Positions 16,789 to 25,517 of a DNA stretch of 64,000 bases are shown here, in pieces. Both the position numbers and the translations under genes were made by a program. Source of the DNA: Arthrobacter sp. Alg241-R88. GTDB lineage: Bacteria > Actinomycetota > Actinomycetes > Actinomycetales > Micrococcaceae. The stretch lies in the NCBI RefSeq assembly GCF_900537115.1, contig NZ_UNRG01000004.1:278384-342383 (forward strand). Reading direction: 5' to 3'. Below the pieces are notes generated by a model, which made no database searches, was not told the origin of the DNA, and saw nothing but the letters and a program-made list of their open reading frames with translations. How positions within the stretch are numbered: position 1 is the first letter of the stretch; each line of letters opens with the position of its first letter.

Positions 16789-17772
16789 ATGCTCAGGTAC
16801 CTCGCCAAGCGCGGCATCACGTACGTTTTTATGATCTTCCTGACCACGTCGGCGGGATACTTCCTGGCGGTCAGCTCCCTCAAGCCCGCGCTGCTGGAGC
16901 AGGAACGGATACCCCGTCCCACCCCGGAGCAGGTGGCAAACTCGATGCGCCTCAAGGGCCTGGACCCGGACCTGAGCCCGTGGGAGCGCTACGTGGAATG
17001 GCTGACTGCCATCGTTACCCGCTGGGACTGGGGCCGCAGCCCCAACGGTGCGTACATCAACGCCGAGTTCGGGGACCGGGTATGGATCTCCACCCGGCTC
17101 TTCCTGGCCTCCATCATCCTGACGCTCGTCATCGGCGTGGCACTCGGGGTCTATTCGGCAGCACGCCAGTACAAGTTCCAGGACCGCGCCATCACGTCCT
17201 ACAGCTACCTCGCCTACATCGTGCCTGCCCCCATTGCGTACTTCCTGGTGCAGCTGGGCGCCATCAACATCAATGAAACCGTGGGGGAGCGCATCTTCTT
17301 TGTCACGGGCATTTCCACGCCCGGAATTGAGCCGGGTTGGGCGCAGTTCGTGGACATGCTGGCGCACTACGCGGTTCCGACCGTCGCCATCACGCTGGTG
17401 GGGTGGGGTTCGTACCAGATTGCGCAGCGCCAATACCTCCTGGACAACGTGAACGCCGACTTTGTCCGGACCGCCCGGGCCAAGGGGCTGACCCGGAACC
17501 AGGCGATCTCCCGGCACGCTTTGCGGGTCTCGTTCATTCCCGTGGCCCAAAGCATCGCCTTCACCATCCCGGCCATCTTTGCCGGCGGCTTCTTCGCGGA
17601 GAAGATCTTCGCCTGGCCCGGTGTGGGCTCCTGGAGCATCGACGCCATCTCGCTCCAGGACGTCAACGCCGCCACGGCCACGCTGGCCTATGGTTCCGTT
17701 ATTTTCGCCCTGGGGGCCATCCTGGCGGACTTCGCCACCACCCTCGTTGACCCTAGAGTGCGGGTGCAGTAG
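16789..17772 (+). CDS. ABC transporter permease, peptide/opine/nickel (DppB) type
   Basis: 327-residue inner-membrane subunit with about six transmembrane helices. N-terminal LRYLAKRGITYVFMIFL is the family's typical first helix (R-x-x-x-x-I-P...). The EAA cytoplasmic loop is NADFVRTARAKGLTRNQAISRHALRVSFIPV. An FFAEKIFAWPGVGSWSIDAI periplasmic segment is also typical. First large gene of a four-gene operon (permease, permease, double ATPase, binding protein). A long extracytoplasmic loop (residues about 35-95) is larger than usual for DppB. Confidence 0.88.
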   Translation: MLRYLAKRGITYVFMIFLTTSAGYFLAVSSLKPALLEQERIPRPTPEQVANSMRLKGLDPDLSPWERYVEWLTAIVTRWDWGRSPNGAYINAEFGDRVWISTRLFLASIILTLVIGVALGVYSAARQYKFQDRAITSYSYLAYIVPAPIAYFLVQLGAININETVGERIFFVTGISTPGIEPGWAQFVDMLAHYAVPTVAITLVGWGSYQIAQRQYLLDNVNADFVRTARAKGLTRNQAISRHALRVSFIPVAQSIAFTIPAIFAGGFFAEKIFAWPGVGSWSIDAISLQDVNAATATLAYGSVIFALGAILADFATTLVDPRVRVQ

Positions 17773-17774
17773 CC

Positions 17775-18764
17775 ATGACCAACCTCAACGCCGTTGACCC
17801 GGCCGCAATCGCACAGGACGCGCACCTGGAAAACGCCGATGTCATCATCGGCAAGAACACCATCATCTTCCGCCGTTTTATGCGCAACAAGACGGCCGTA
17901 ACAGGCCTTGCCATTTTCCTGGCCCTGACCGTTTTCTCCTTTGTCGGTGGCTACTTCACCCCGTGGGACAAAGAGACCATCGATCCCTTCAACATCGGTA
18001 TGCCTCCCTCCGCCGAGCACTACCTCGGAACATCCCAGGCAGGCATTGACCTCTACGCCATGACGGTCGAAGGCACCAGGATCTCCATCCTGATCGGCTT
18101 GATCGTGGGGCTTGTCTCCGTCCTCATTGCCGCCGTCTATGGGTGCACCATGGCCTACTTCGGCGGCAAGGTGGACAAGGTGATGCTCTTCGTCCTTGAA
18201 GCGCTCATCATGATGCCTGCACTGCTGGTGGTAGCGGTCGCCACCAGCGGGGGAGGGGAAGGGCTGAAGCGGGACCTGCCCTCCTGGCTGCTGCTGATCA
18301 TCGTGCTGCTGGTCTTCAGTTGGATGGGCACAGCCCGGCTGATCCGGTCGCTGTCCATGTCCCTGATGCAGCGGGACTACGTCAAAGCCGCCCAGTACAT
18401 GGGTGTCCCGCCGCGCCGGATCGTCTGGCGGCACCTGGTTCCCAACATCGGGTCCCTGCTGGTCCTCGACATTACCCGCGGCGTCACCGGCGCCATCCTT
18501 GCGGAGGTGGCCTTCTCATTCATCGGCATCGGCATCAAAGTTCCGGACGTCAGCCTGGGGGTCCTCATCGGCGCTGCCACATCGCAGGTACAGACCTTTC
18601 CCTGGATGTTCTGGGTGCCGTTGACCGTGATGTTCCTGCTGACAGGCTCTCTGGCCATGATGAACGACGGACTGCGGGACGCCTTCGATCCGAGCTCCAG
18701 CTCAAGCGGCAGCGCCAAAAAACGCAGCGCCCTGAAAACCCGTGTTAAGGGGAAGTCCTCATGA
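17775..18764 (+). CDS. ABC transporter permease, peptide (DppC) type
   Basis: 329 residues with an N-terminal OppC_N segment (FRRFMRNKTAVTGLAIFLALTVF) and a binding-protein-dependent permease domain. EAA loop: RDYVKAAQYMGVPPRRIVWRHLVPNIGSLL. YLGTSQAGIDLYAMTVEGTRISIL is characteristic. C-terminal tail is Ser/Lys-rich and cytoplasmic. ATG is 2 nt after the DppB-like stop; its own stop overlaps the ATPase start (ATGA), so the operon is tightly coupled. Confidence 0.9.
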   Translation: MTNLNAVDPAAIAQDAHLENADVIIGKNTIIFRRFMRNKTAVTGLAIFLALTVFSFVGGYFTPWDKETIDPFNIGMPPSAEHYLGTSQAGIDLYAMTVEGTRISILIGLIVGLVSVLIAAVYGCTMAYFGGKVDKVMLFVLEALIMMPALLVVAVATSGGGEGLKRDLPSWLLLIIVLLVFSWMGTARLIRSLSMSLMQRDYVKAAQYMGVPPRRIVWRHLVPNIGSLLVLDITRGVTGAILAEVAFSFIGIGIKVPDVSLGVLIGAATSQVQTFPWMFWVPLTVMFLLTGSLAMMNDGLRDAFDPSSSSSGSAKKRSALKTRVKGKSS

Positions 18765-20998
18765 GCAGCGAAATTGCCGCCGGCCACGCCGAACAGCCAC
18801 AGTCAACAGTGGAGCGGCTGCACGTCGCCGGCCTTCACGCGCCAACGGACGCAGTCCTCTCTGTCCGCGACCTGAACGTCCGTTTCAACACAGAGAACGG
18901 CGTCGTCCACGCAGTCCGGGGCGTTGATTTCGATCTCCTGCCTGGAAAGACGCTGGGCATCGTGGGTGAATCGGGCTCCGGCAAATCGGTTACGTCCCTG
19001 GCCATCATGGGGCTCCTCCCCAGCACGGCGGAAATATCCGGGTCCGTCCGGCTCAAAGGCAAGGAATTGCTGGGCCTCAGCGATAAAGCCATGTGCGAGT
19101 ACCGCGGCAACGAACTGGCGATGGTCTTCCAGGACCCGCTGTCTTCCCTGACACCGGTGTACACCGTAGGCACCCAGATTGTGGAAGCGCTCACCATCCA
19201 TAACCCCACGATGAGCAGGCAGGCAAAAGAAGCCCGCGCCGTCGAACTCCTGGCCATGGTGGGCATTCCGAGCCCCAAGGACAGGCTGAAGGCCTTCCCG
19301 CACGAGTTCTCCGGCGGCATGCGCCAGCGGGTGATGATTGCCATCGCGATCGCGAACAACCCGCGCGTCCTCATCGCTGACGAGCCGACGACGGCCCTGG
19401 ACGTCACCATCCAGGCGCAAGTGCTGGAGGTGCTGCATACCGCCCAGGAGGAGACGGGCGCCGCCGTCGTGATGATCACGCACGACCTGGGCGTGGTGGC
19501 CGGGATGGCCGACGACATCATGGTGATGTATGCCGGCAAGCCCGTGGAGACGGGCGCGGTGGATGACATCTACTACAACCCGCGGATGCCCTACACCATG
19601 GGATTGCTCGGTGCCGTGCCGCGGGTCGACGTGGCGGAGAAGTCGTCCCTGGTGCCCATTGAGGGCATGCCGCCCAACCTGATCCACACACCCACCGGCT
19701 GCTCTTTCGCACCCCGCTGCCCACTGGCCACCGACGCCTGCCTGGACGGTGAGCCGGTGTTGGCGGCGGTACCCGGAAGTGCCCTTCACCGCGCCGCCTG
19801 CATCAAGTCCGGGTCCCTGGGCAGCGACGTCGACGTCCACGACGTCTTCTCGGCCCCGCCGGTGGCGGTGTCCCGCTTTGATGCCATTCCGCGTGCGGAA
19901 CGCTCCACGGTCCTGCAGCTCAAGGACGTGCGCAAGCACTTCCCCCTGACCAAGGGTGCGCTGCTGAAGCGCCGGATCGGCACGGTCAAGGCCGTGGACG
20001 GTGTCAGCTTCGACATCCGCGAAGGTGAGTGCTTCTCGATCGTGGGCGAGTCCGGTTCCGGAAAGACCACCACCCTGCTGGAGATCATGGAGTTCCACAA
20101 GGACCAGGACGGCGAGGTGACGATTGGCGGCATCAGCAATAAGCAGGCTGCCGATGCCCGGACCAAGAGTGCCATGCGGCGCGAGATGCAGATGGTGTTC
20201 CAGGACCCCACCGGGGCGCTGGATCCGCGGTTCACGGTCTACGAAGTCCTCGCCGAGCCGCTTCAGAACGCCGGCATGGACAAGCAGGCCATCAGGACAC
20301 GCATCATGGAACTGATGAAGCTGGTGGGCCTGCAGCCGGACCACGTCAACCGCTTCCCCAACCAGTTTTCCGGCGGACAGCGCCAGCGCGTCGGCATTGC
20401 CCGTGCCCTGGCCGTGAATCCGAAGCTGGTGGTCCTGGACGAACCTGTCTCCGCCCTTGATGTTTCCGTCCAGGCCGGCGTGATCAACCTCCTGGACAAG
20501 CTCCGTGCCGAGCTGGGCCTCAGCTACCTGCTGGTGGCCCATGACCTTTCGGTGGTCCGGCACATCTCCAACCGCGTGGCTGTTATGTACCTGGGCAAGA
20601 TTGTGGAGATCGGTGAAGTGGACCGGGTGTTCGACAACCCCCGCCACCCCTACACCCGGGCCCTGCTCTCGGCCATCCCGGTGCCGGACCCGCAGGTGGA
20701 GAAGACCAGGGAGCGGATCATCCTGCGGGGCGACCTGCCCTCCCCGCTGGACGCCCCCAAGGGCTGCAACTTTGCCACCAGGTGCCCCGTCTTCGCGGCG
20801 CTGCCCCCTGCGAAGCAGGAAAAGTGCCTTACCCTGGAGCCCCCGCTGGAACCGGTGGCACCCTCGGCAGCGGCCCAGGCCCTGGCCGCCCAGCCACTGC
20901 CGGCCCTGGACCAGCGCTTCGCCTGCTTCTTCCCGGACGGGGAACTGGACGAGGACATGCTGGTAGTCCACGAATCATCGGACCACCATGCACCGTAA
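18761..20998 (+). CDS. Fused double ATP-binding protein (DppD-DppF type) of peptide ABC transporter
   Basis: 745 residues containing two complete ABC ATPase domains plus the C-terminal oligopeptide/dipeptide (oligo_HPY) extension after each. Domain 1: Walker A GESGSGKS, signature FSGGMRQRV, Walker B VLIADEPTTALD, H-loop ITHDLGVVAG. Domain 2: Walker A GESGSGKT, signature FSGGQRQRV, Walker B LVVLDEPVSALD, H-loop VAHDLSVVRH. Cys-containing motifs (GCSFAPRCPLATDAC; GCNFATRCPVF) are the usual oligo_HPY cysteines that can bind an Fe-S cluster. Fusing both ATPases in one chain is common in actinobacterial peptide systems. Confidence 0.92.
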   Translation: MSSEIAAGHAEQPQSTVERLHVAGLHAPTDAVLSVRDLNVRFNTENGVVHAVRGVDFDLLPGKTLGIVGESGSGKSVTSLAIMGLLPSTAEISGSVRLKGKELLGLSDKAMCEYRGNELAMVFQDPLSSLTPVYTVGTQIVEALTIHNPTMSRQAKEARAVELLAMVGIPSPKDRLKAFPHEFSGGMRQRVMIAIAIANNPRVLIADEPTTALDVTIQAQVLEVLHTAQEETGAAVVMITHDLGVVAGMADDIMVMYAGKPVETGAVDDIYYNPRMPYTMGLLGAVPRVDVAEKSSLVPIEGMPPNLIHTPTGCSFAPRCPLATDACLDGEPVLAAVPGSALHRAACIKSGSLGSDVDVHDVFSAPPVAVSRFDAIPRAERSTVLQLKDVRKHFPLTKGALLKRRIGTVKAVDGVSFDIREGECFSIVGESGSGKTTTLLEIMEFHKDQDGEVTIGGISNKQAADARTKSAMRREMQMVFQDPTGALDPRFTVYEVLAEPLQNAGMDKQAIRTRIMELMKLVGLQPDHVNRFPNQFSGGQRQRVGIARALAVNPKLVVLDEPVSALDVSVQAGVINLLDKLRAELGLSYLLVAHDLSVVRHISNRVAVMYLGKIVEIGEVDRVFDNPRHPYTRALLSAIPVPDPQVEKTRERIILRGDLPSPLDAPKGCNFATRCPVFAALPPAKQEKCLTLEPPLEPVAPSAAAQALAAQPLPALDQRFACFFPDGELDEDMLVVHESSDHHAP

Positions 20999-21050
20999 GT
21001 TTTTTCGACCCATCACCAGCATCACCACCTGCAACAACGAAGGGAACACC

Positions 21051-22772
21051 ATGAGGAAACTGAACAAGATCGGCGGAGCGGCGGCCATTGCTGCTGCTCT
21101 GGCGCTGACTGCCTGCGGCAGCGGCGGTGGCGGGGCCACCGGGCCGGAAACGGCAAAGGGGCAGGAAGCAGGCAGCGACCTGTCCAAGCTCATCAGCGTT
21201 AACGAAAAGCCCGCCGCAGATCTTGAACAGGGCGGCAAGGTCACCCTTCCGCTGGGCAACATCGGCCCGGACTTCAACGGCTTCTCGAACAACGGCAACA
21301 GCGCAGACAACTCGGCGCTGCAGATTCCCATGAACCCTGTCGCGGTAAACAGTGGCGGCATTGGCGGTTGCTGGAAGCTTGACTTCGAGGGCAAGGCGTC
21401 GCCCAATAAGGACTTCTGCGAGGAGGTCACAAACGAAGTCAAGGATGGCAAACAGACCATCACCATCAAGGTCAACGAGAAGGCCACCTACAACGACGGC
21501 ACCCCCATCGACGTTAAGGCCTTCCAGAACACCTGGAACATCCTGAAGAGCCCCGATGCCGGCTACGACATCGTCTCCTCGGGAGCGTACGAGTTTGTTG
21601 AATCCGTCGAGGCCGGCAGCAGCGACAAGGAAATCATTGTCAAGACCAGCCAGCCGGTGTACCCGCTGGAGGACCTGTTCTTCGGCCTGATCCACCCCGC
21701 TGTGAACACTCCGCAGATCTTCAACGAAGGCTTCAACGGGGAACTGCATCCGGAGTGGATGGCAGGCCCGTTCAAGCTGGACCAGTACGATACCGCAGCC
21801 AAGACGGTAACCCTGGTGCCCAACGATAAGTGGTGGGGCAACAAGCCGGTCCTGGAAAGCGTAGTGTTCCGCCAGCTTGAGACCAGCGCCCAGATCGCTG
21901 CCTTCAAGAACGGCGAGATCGACGCGATGTCCGCCAACACCGTCTCCTTGTACAAGCAGCTGGACGGTACTAAGGACTCAGAGGTCCGGCGCGGCCAGCG
22001 CCTGTTCGCCGGCGGCTTGAATCTCAACGCCCAGCGCATCACCGATGTTGCTGTCCGCAAGGCGATCTTCGCGGCAGTGGACCGTGAGGCCCTCCGCAAG
22101 GTGCGGTTCAACGGACTGAACTGGGAAGAGCCCAGCTCCGGCTCCATGATGCTGCTGCCATTCTCCGAGTACTACCAGGACAACTATCCCGTGAAGGAAA
22201 CCGGTCCGGACGCCGCCAAGAAGGTGCTCACCGATGCCGGCTACACTGCCAACGCCAACGGCATCATGGAGAAGGACGGCAAGCCCGCCGCGTTCAAGAT
22301 CAGCAACTTCGGTGACGACCCAACGACGCTGGCCGTCGCGCAGACCCTGCAGAAGCAGCTCCAGGCCGGCGGCATGGATGTTGGTATCGACCAGCGGGCC
22401 TCGGCCGACTTCGGCAAGGTCCTGGGCTCGCGTGAATTCGACCTGAGCATCTCCGGCTACACGGTCGGTCCGGACGCCACGTCCGCCGTCAAGCAGTACT
22501 ACGACTCCAAGACCAACGAAAACCAGCTGGGCGATGCCGAACTGGACAAGAAGATCGCCGATCTCGCGTCCATCGAGGACAACGCCGAGCGCAACAAGGC
22601 GGCGATGGAAGTTGAAAAGGAGCACATGGCCAAGTACTACTCCATGGGCGTAGTCTTCAACGGCCCGCAGATCTCCTTCGTCCGCACCGGCCTGGCCAAC
22701 TACGGCCCGTCCCTGTTCCAGAGCCTGTCCCAGGTTCCGGACTGGACCACCCTCGGCTGGGAAAAGAAGTAG
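21051..22772 (+). CDS. Peptide ABC transporter substrate-binding lipoprotein (family 5)
   Basis: 573-residue lipoprotein: MRKLNK then hydrophobic ALALTAC with lipidated Cys at about residue 23, followed by a Gly-rich tether. SBP_bac_5 signs include VNEKATYNDGTPIDVKAFQNTWN and the W-x-G-N-K-P motif (KWWGNKPVLESVVFRQ). I choose ATG 21051 (after GAAGGGAAC) over 20988 because it gives a clean lipoprotein signal. Last gene of the operon. Oligopeptide or related import is inferred; ligand unknown. Confidence 0.9.
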   Translation: MRKLNKIGGAAAIAAALALTACGSGGGGATGPETAKGQEAGSDLSKLISVNEKPAADLEQGGKVTLPLGNIGPDFNGFSNNGNSADNSALQIPMNPVAVNSGGIGGCWKLDFEGKASPNKDFCEEVTNEVKDGKQTITIKVNEKATYNDGTPIDVKAFQNTWNILKSPDAGYDIVSSGAYEFVESVEAGSSDKEIIVKTSQPVYPLEDLFFGLIHPAVNTPQIFNEGFNGELHPEWMAGPFKLDQYDTAAKTVTLVPNDKWWGNKPVLESVVFRQLETSAQIAAFKNGEIDAMSANTVSLYKQLDGTKDSEVRRGQRLFAGGLNLNAQRITDVAVRKAIFAAVDREALRKVRFNGLNWEEPSSGSMMLLPFSEYYQDNYPVKETGPDAAKKVLTDAGYTANANGIMEKDGKPAAFKISNFGDDPTTLAVAQTLQKQLQAGGMDVGIDQRASADFGKVLGSREFDLSISGYTVGPDATSAVKQYYDSKTNENQLGDAELDKKIADLASIEDNAERNKAAMEVEKEHMAKYYSMGVVFNGPQISFVRTGLANYGPSLFQSLSQVPDWTTLGWEKK

Positions 22773-22786
22773 CCCCACCCCCGGGA

Positions 22787-22843
22787 CGCTCTCTCACTTA
22801 ATGCGGATTTTCCGGCAACGCTCTCTCACTTTCTTTGAGGAAG
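22787..22843. repeat. 32-bp-periodic palindromic repeat, left half (locus A)
   Basis: Two units of the core CGCTCTCTCACTT begin at 22787 and 22819 (32 bp apart), followed by TCTTTGAGG and AAG. With the right half beyond the insertion sequence they form a 99-bp nested palindrome: outer 18-bp arms and inner 15-bp arms, both perfect. Same family as the loci at 35307 and 39345. Confidence 0.8.
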
Positions 22844-22847
22844 TGAA

Positions 22848-22899
22848 CTGCTCCCCGGAAGTTGGACTGAGAAATTCAGTTCCGACTTCCGGGGAGCAG
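22848..22899 (+). promoter_or_regulatory. IS3 left-end hairpin covering the orfA ribosome site
   Basis: CTGCTCCCCGGAAGT (22848-22862) and ACTTCCGGGGAGCAG (22885-22899) pair perfectly over 15 bp. The 3' arm contains GGGGAG, the likely ribosome site for ATG 22904, so transcripts reading in from outside would hide it. This matches the known anti-read-through logic of several IS elements. Confidence 0.6.
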
Positions 22900-22903
22900 T
22901 TTT

Positions 22904-23389
22904 ATGCGTGCAAGTAGTTCATTATCTGAGGCGCAGCGTGAGGCGGCTGTAGCGTTGTTTGAGAGGGGTATCGGGTATCGGGCGGCGGCTCGTTTGCTGG
23001 ATGCGCCTTGGGTGCCGGTCAGGGCACTGTATGGGCGGTGGAGGATTCATGGGCAAGGAGTGCTGGTGAGCAGGCCGGCGAAGTCGTACTCGTTCGAGTT
23101 CAAGCTGGCCTTGGTGCAGCGATTCCTCGCGGGCGAGCCCGGCCCGGAGCTGGCGGTGGAGGCCGGTTTGGCCTCCCGTGAGCTGCTGCAAAAGTGGGTC
23201 AGGGCGTATCGTCTGGAGGGTGAGGACGGGTTGCGGCCAAAGCCCAAAGGCAGACCCCGGAAACCTGATGCCCTGCCACCTGCGGAGCTGCCCGAGCTTG
23301 AGCGGTTGCGGCGGGAGAACGAGCGGCTGCGCGCCCAGGTGGCGTACCTGGGAAAACTGCGGGCCTTGAGGGAACAGGGACGACGGTAA
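22904..23389 (+). CDS. IS3-family OrfA (HTH DNA-binding)
   Basis: 161 residues with two winged/HTH-like segments (LSEAQREAAVALFERGIGYRA; FEFKLALVQRFLAGEPG...LLQKWVRAYRLEGEDGL) and a C-terminal leucine-zipper-like stretch (LERLRRENERLRAQVAYLGKLRAL), the usual OrfA layout. Frame relation to orfB is -1, so a programmed -1 frameshift near the 3' end probably makes the OrfAB transposase. Confidence 0.88.
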   Translation: MRASSSLSEAQREAAVALFERGIGYRAAARLLDAPWVPVRALYGRWRIHGQGVLVSRPAKSYSFEFKLALVQRFLAGEPGPELAVEAGLASRELLQKWVRAYRLEGEDGLRPKPKGRPRKPDALPPAELPELERLRRENERLRAQVAYLGKLRALREQGRR

Positions 23390-23439
23390 AGGTTCAGGCC
23401 GTCGTTGCCCTCAAGGCTGACTATCCGCTTGGCGTCCTG

Positions 23440-24240
23440 TTGGACGTCGCCGGGCTGGCGAGATCCACGTTCTTCTATCACCAGCTCCGGCTCTATAGGC
23501 CCGATCCGAAAGAGAAGCTCAAAGCGGCGGTCACGGAGATCTTCGAAATGAACCATGGCCGGTACGGGCATCGGCGGGTCCATACGGAGCTACTCAAGCA
23601 AGGGTGGACGGTCGCGAAGAAGACCGTGTTGCAGCTGATGCAGGCACTCGGGTTGGCCTGCAAGGTCCGGCGCAGGAAGCGCTACAACTCCTACCAGGGC
23701 GACCAGGGCGCGGTAGCGCCCAACGTGCTGAATCGGGAATTCGAGGCTGATGCACCGAACCAGAAGTGGGTAACCGATGTGACGGAGTTTCACGTCGGTG
23801 ACCGGAAGCTTTACCTCTCACCGGTCATGGACCTCTTTGACCGGCAGATCATTTCTTACTCGCTGGGCTTGTCCCCGAACCTCGCGCTCACCAACGATTC
23901 ACTGCGTGAGGCCCTGACTTCTCTGAAGCCGGGTCAGCAGCCGCTGGTGCACTCGGACCAAGGTTTCCAATACCGTCACGCCTCTTGGCGCACCCTCATC
24001 GAGAACGCCGGCGCGGTCCAATCCATGTCCCGCAAGGGCAATTGCTACGACAACGCCGTGATGGAGAACTTCTTCGGCCACCTGAAGGAAGAACTTTTCC
24101 ACCACGTCCGCTTCCTCAACACCGACGCACTGGCACCTGCAATAGAGGAATACATCCACTGGTACAACAACAAAAGAATCTCCACAAAGCTCAAGGGCCT
24201 GAGCCCGGCGCAATACCGGGCCCAGACCCTTGCAGCCTAG
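23440..24240 (+). CDS. IS3-family OrfB (DDE integrase domain)
   Basis: Catalytic part of the transposase. DDE residues are all present: WVTDVTEF (first Asp), LVHSDQGFQYRH (second Asp) and the Glu in AVMENFFGHLKEELFH. HTH_21 (GRYGHRRVHTELLKQG) precedes it. The listed TTG at 23440 is only a nominal start: the frame is open back into orfA (KVQAVVALKADYPLG...), so it is normally made as a fusion by -1 frameshift. Confidence 0.88.
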   Translation: MDVAGLARSTFFYHQLRLYRPDPKEKLKAAVTEIFEMNHGRYGHRRVHTELLKQGWTVAKKTVLQLMQALGLACKVRRRKRYNSYQGDQGAVAPNVLNREFEADAPNQKWVTDVTEFHVGDRKLYLSPVMDLFDRQIISYSLGLSPNLALTNDSLREALTSLKPGQQPLVHSDQGFQYRHASWRTLIENAGAVQSMSRKGNCYDNAVMENFFGHLKEELFHHVRFLNTDALAPAIEEYIHWYNNKRISTKLKGLSPAQYRAQTLAA

Positions 24241-24279
24241 AATCCCATTTAGCCAGTCCAACTATCGGGGACCAGTTCA

Positions 24280-24324
24280 AAGTGAGAGAGCGTTGGCCTT
24301 TAAGGGGCATTAAGTGAGAGAGCG
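24280..24324. repeat. 32-bp-periodic palindromic repeat, right half (locus A)
   Basis: Inverted copies of the core end at 24292 and 24324 (again 32 bp apart). The first 3 bases AAG are the IS3 target duplication. The outer GCATTAAGTGAGAGAGCG (24307-24324) is the exact complement of 22787-22804. Confidence 0.8.
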
Positions 24325-24344
24325 TGCCGGAGTACCGTAGCCCT

Positions 24345-25415
24345 ATGACTGACTCCGCCGCTCCACGCACTATCCGCACGGCCGTCGTCGGCTACGGCCT
24401 GTCCGGCAGCGTCTTCCACGCGCCCTTGATCGGGACGGACGCGCGCTACTCGCTGGACGTCATCGCCACGTCCAACGTGGAGCGGCAGAAGGCGGCCACT
24501 GCCCGCTACCCCGGCGTGAGGACAGTGCACGACGGCGATGCTGTCCTGGCGCGCGCTGCTGACCTTGACCTCGTGGTCCTGGGCACCCCGCCGGCCACGC
24601 ATTACCCGCTCGCCAAGGCAGCGCTGGAAGCCGGCCTGGATGTGGTGGTGGATAAGCCATTTGCGGTGACCAGCGATGAAGGACAGGAGCTTGTTGCCCT
24701 CGCCCAACAACGGGGCCGGGTGTTGACGGTGTTCCAGAACAGGCGGTGGGACGGGGACTTCCTGACGCTCCGGAAACTCCTGGCGGCGGACGCCGTGGGG
24801 AAGGTGACTAGGTTTGAGTCGCGGTTCGAACGGTGGTCTCCCGCCATCGCCAAGGCGTGGAAGGCGCATGCCACCGCCTCGGACGGGGGCGGCGTCCTGT
24901 TCGACCTCGGCAGCCACCTGATCGACCAGGCGCTCCTGCTGTTTGGTCCCGCGATGGTGGTCCACGCCGAGCTGAGGGCGCGGCGCGTGGACGAGCGGGC
25001 GGACGACGACGTCTTCCTGGTGCTGCGGCACACCTCCGGAGTGCTGAGCCACCTCACAATGAACATGCTCTGCGCGCAGCAGGGCCCGCGGTTCCGGGTG
25101 TTGGGTTCCGTTGGCGGCTTCACCAAGAACGGCGTGGATCCGCAGGAGCCGTACATCGTTGCCGGCGGCAGCCCCCTGGACGCGGAGTACGGCGAGGAGG
25201 CACCGGAGTGGGCAGGGCTCCTGGGCCGCGACGGCCACCTGGATGCCCTCCCCACCGAGCGGGGCGCCTACCCCGAGTTCTACCGGCTCCTGGCGGACAA
25301 AATCCTCGACGGCGGAACGGCCTCAAAGCTGCCGCTCCCAGTAGACCCGGCAGACGCCGTCGAGGTCCTCAAATTAATAGAAAAGGCACGCGAACTGGCT
25401 TCGGCGAGAAGTTAA
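24345..25415 (+). CDS. Gfo/Idh/MocA-family oxidoreductase
   Basis: 356-residue NAD(P)-dependent dehydrogenase. N-terminal Rossmann fold (RTAVVGYGLSGSVFHAPLI, G-x-G-x-x-G variant), then the family EKP-like motif as VVVDKPFAVT (Lys presumed catalytic), and the C-terminal GFO_IDH_MocA_C domain with GGGVLFDLGSHLIDQALLLFG. Close in form to E. coli YhhX-like proteins. ATG 24345 is preferred to 24324 because the latter falls within the repeat. Substrate probably a sugar or polyol derivative; not determinable. Confidence 0.85.
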   Translation: MTDSAAPRTIRTAVVGYGLSGSVFHAPLIGTDARYSLDVIATSNVERQKAATARYPGVRTVHDGDAVLARAADLDLVVLGTPPATHYPLAKAALEAGLDVVVDKPFAVTSDEGQELVALAQQRGRVLTVFQNRRWDGDFLTLRKLLAADAVGKVTRFESRFERWSPAIAKAWKAHATASDGGGVLFDLGSHLIDQALLLFGPAMVVHAELRARRVDERADDDVFLVLRHTSGVLSHLTMNMLCAQQGPRFRVLGSVGGFTKNGVDPQEPYIVAGGSPLDAEYGEEAPEWAGLLGRDGHLDALPTERGAYPEFYRLLADKILDGGTASKLPLPVDPADAVEVLKLIEKARELASARS

Positions 25416-25421
25416 CTACGA

Positions 25422-25500
25422 GCGCTGAACGACAGACATCCGGCAGCGTGCGTCAGAGCGACGAAGGAGCAGCACGCCGAGGATGTGTGTCGTTCAGCGC
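25422..25500. terminator. Long bidirectional hairpin between convergent genes
   Basis: 20-nt arms at 25422-25441 and 25481-25500 match at 19 of 20 positions; inside, GCGTGC and GCACGC pair again. It lies between the oxidoreductase and ald stops, so it may end both transcripts. Its length and 39-nt loop are unusual. Confidence 0.6.
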
Positions 25501-25517
25501 AGCGGGACGAGTTAGAC

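Larger units (their letters stand above)
22844..24279 (+). mobile_element. IS3-family insertion sequence (IS150-like), intact
   Basis: 1436 bp bounded by imperfect terminal repeats of about 26 bp: left TGAACTGCTCCCCGGAAGTT..., right (reverse complement) TGAACTGGTCCCCGATAGTT... . A 3-bp target duplication AAG (22841-22843 and 24280-24282) is present, typical of IS3. Two overlapping-phase frames encode OrfA and OrfB. The element sits inside an arm of the locus A palindrome. Confidence 0.92.
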
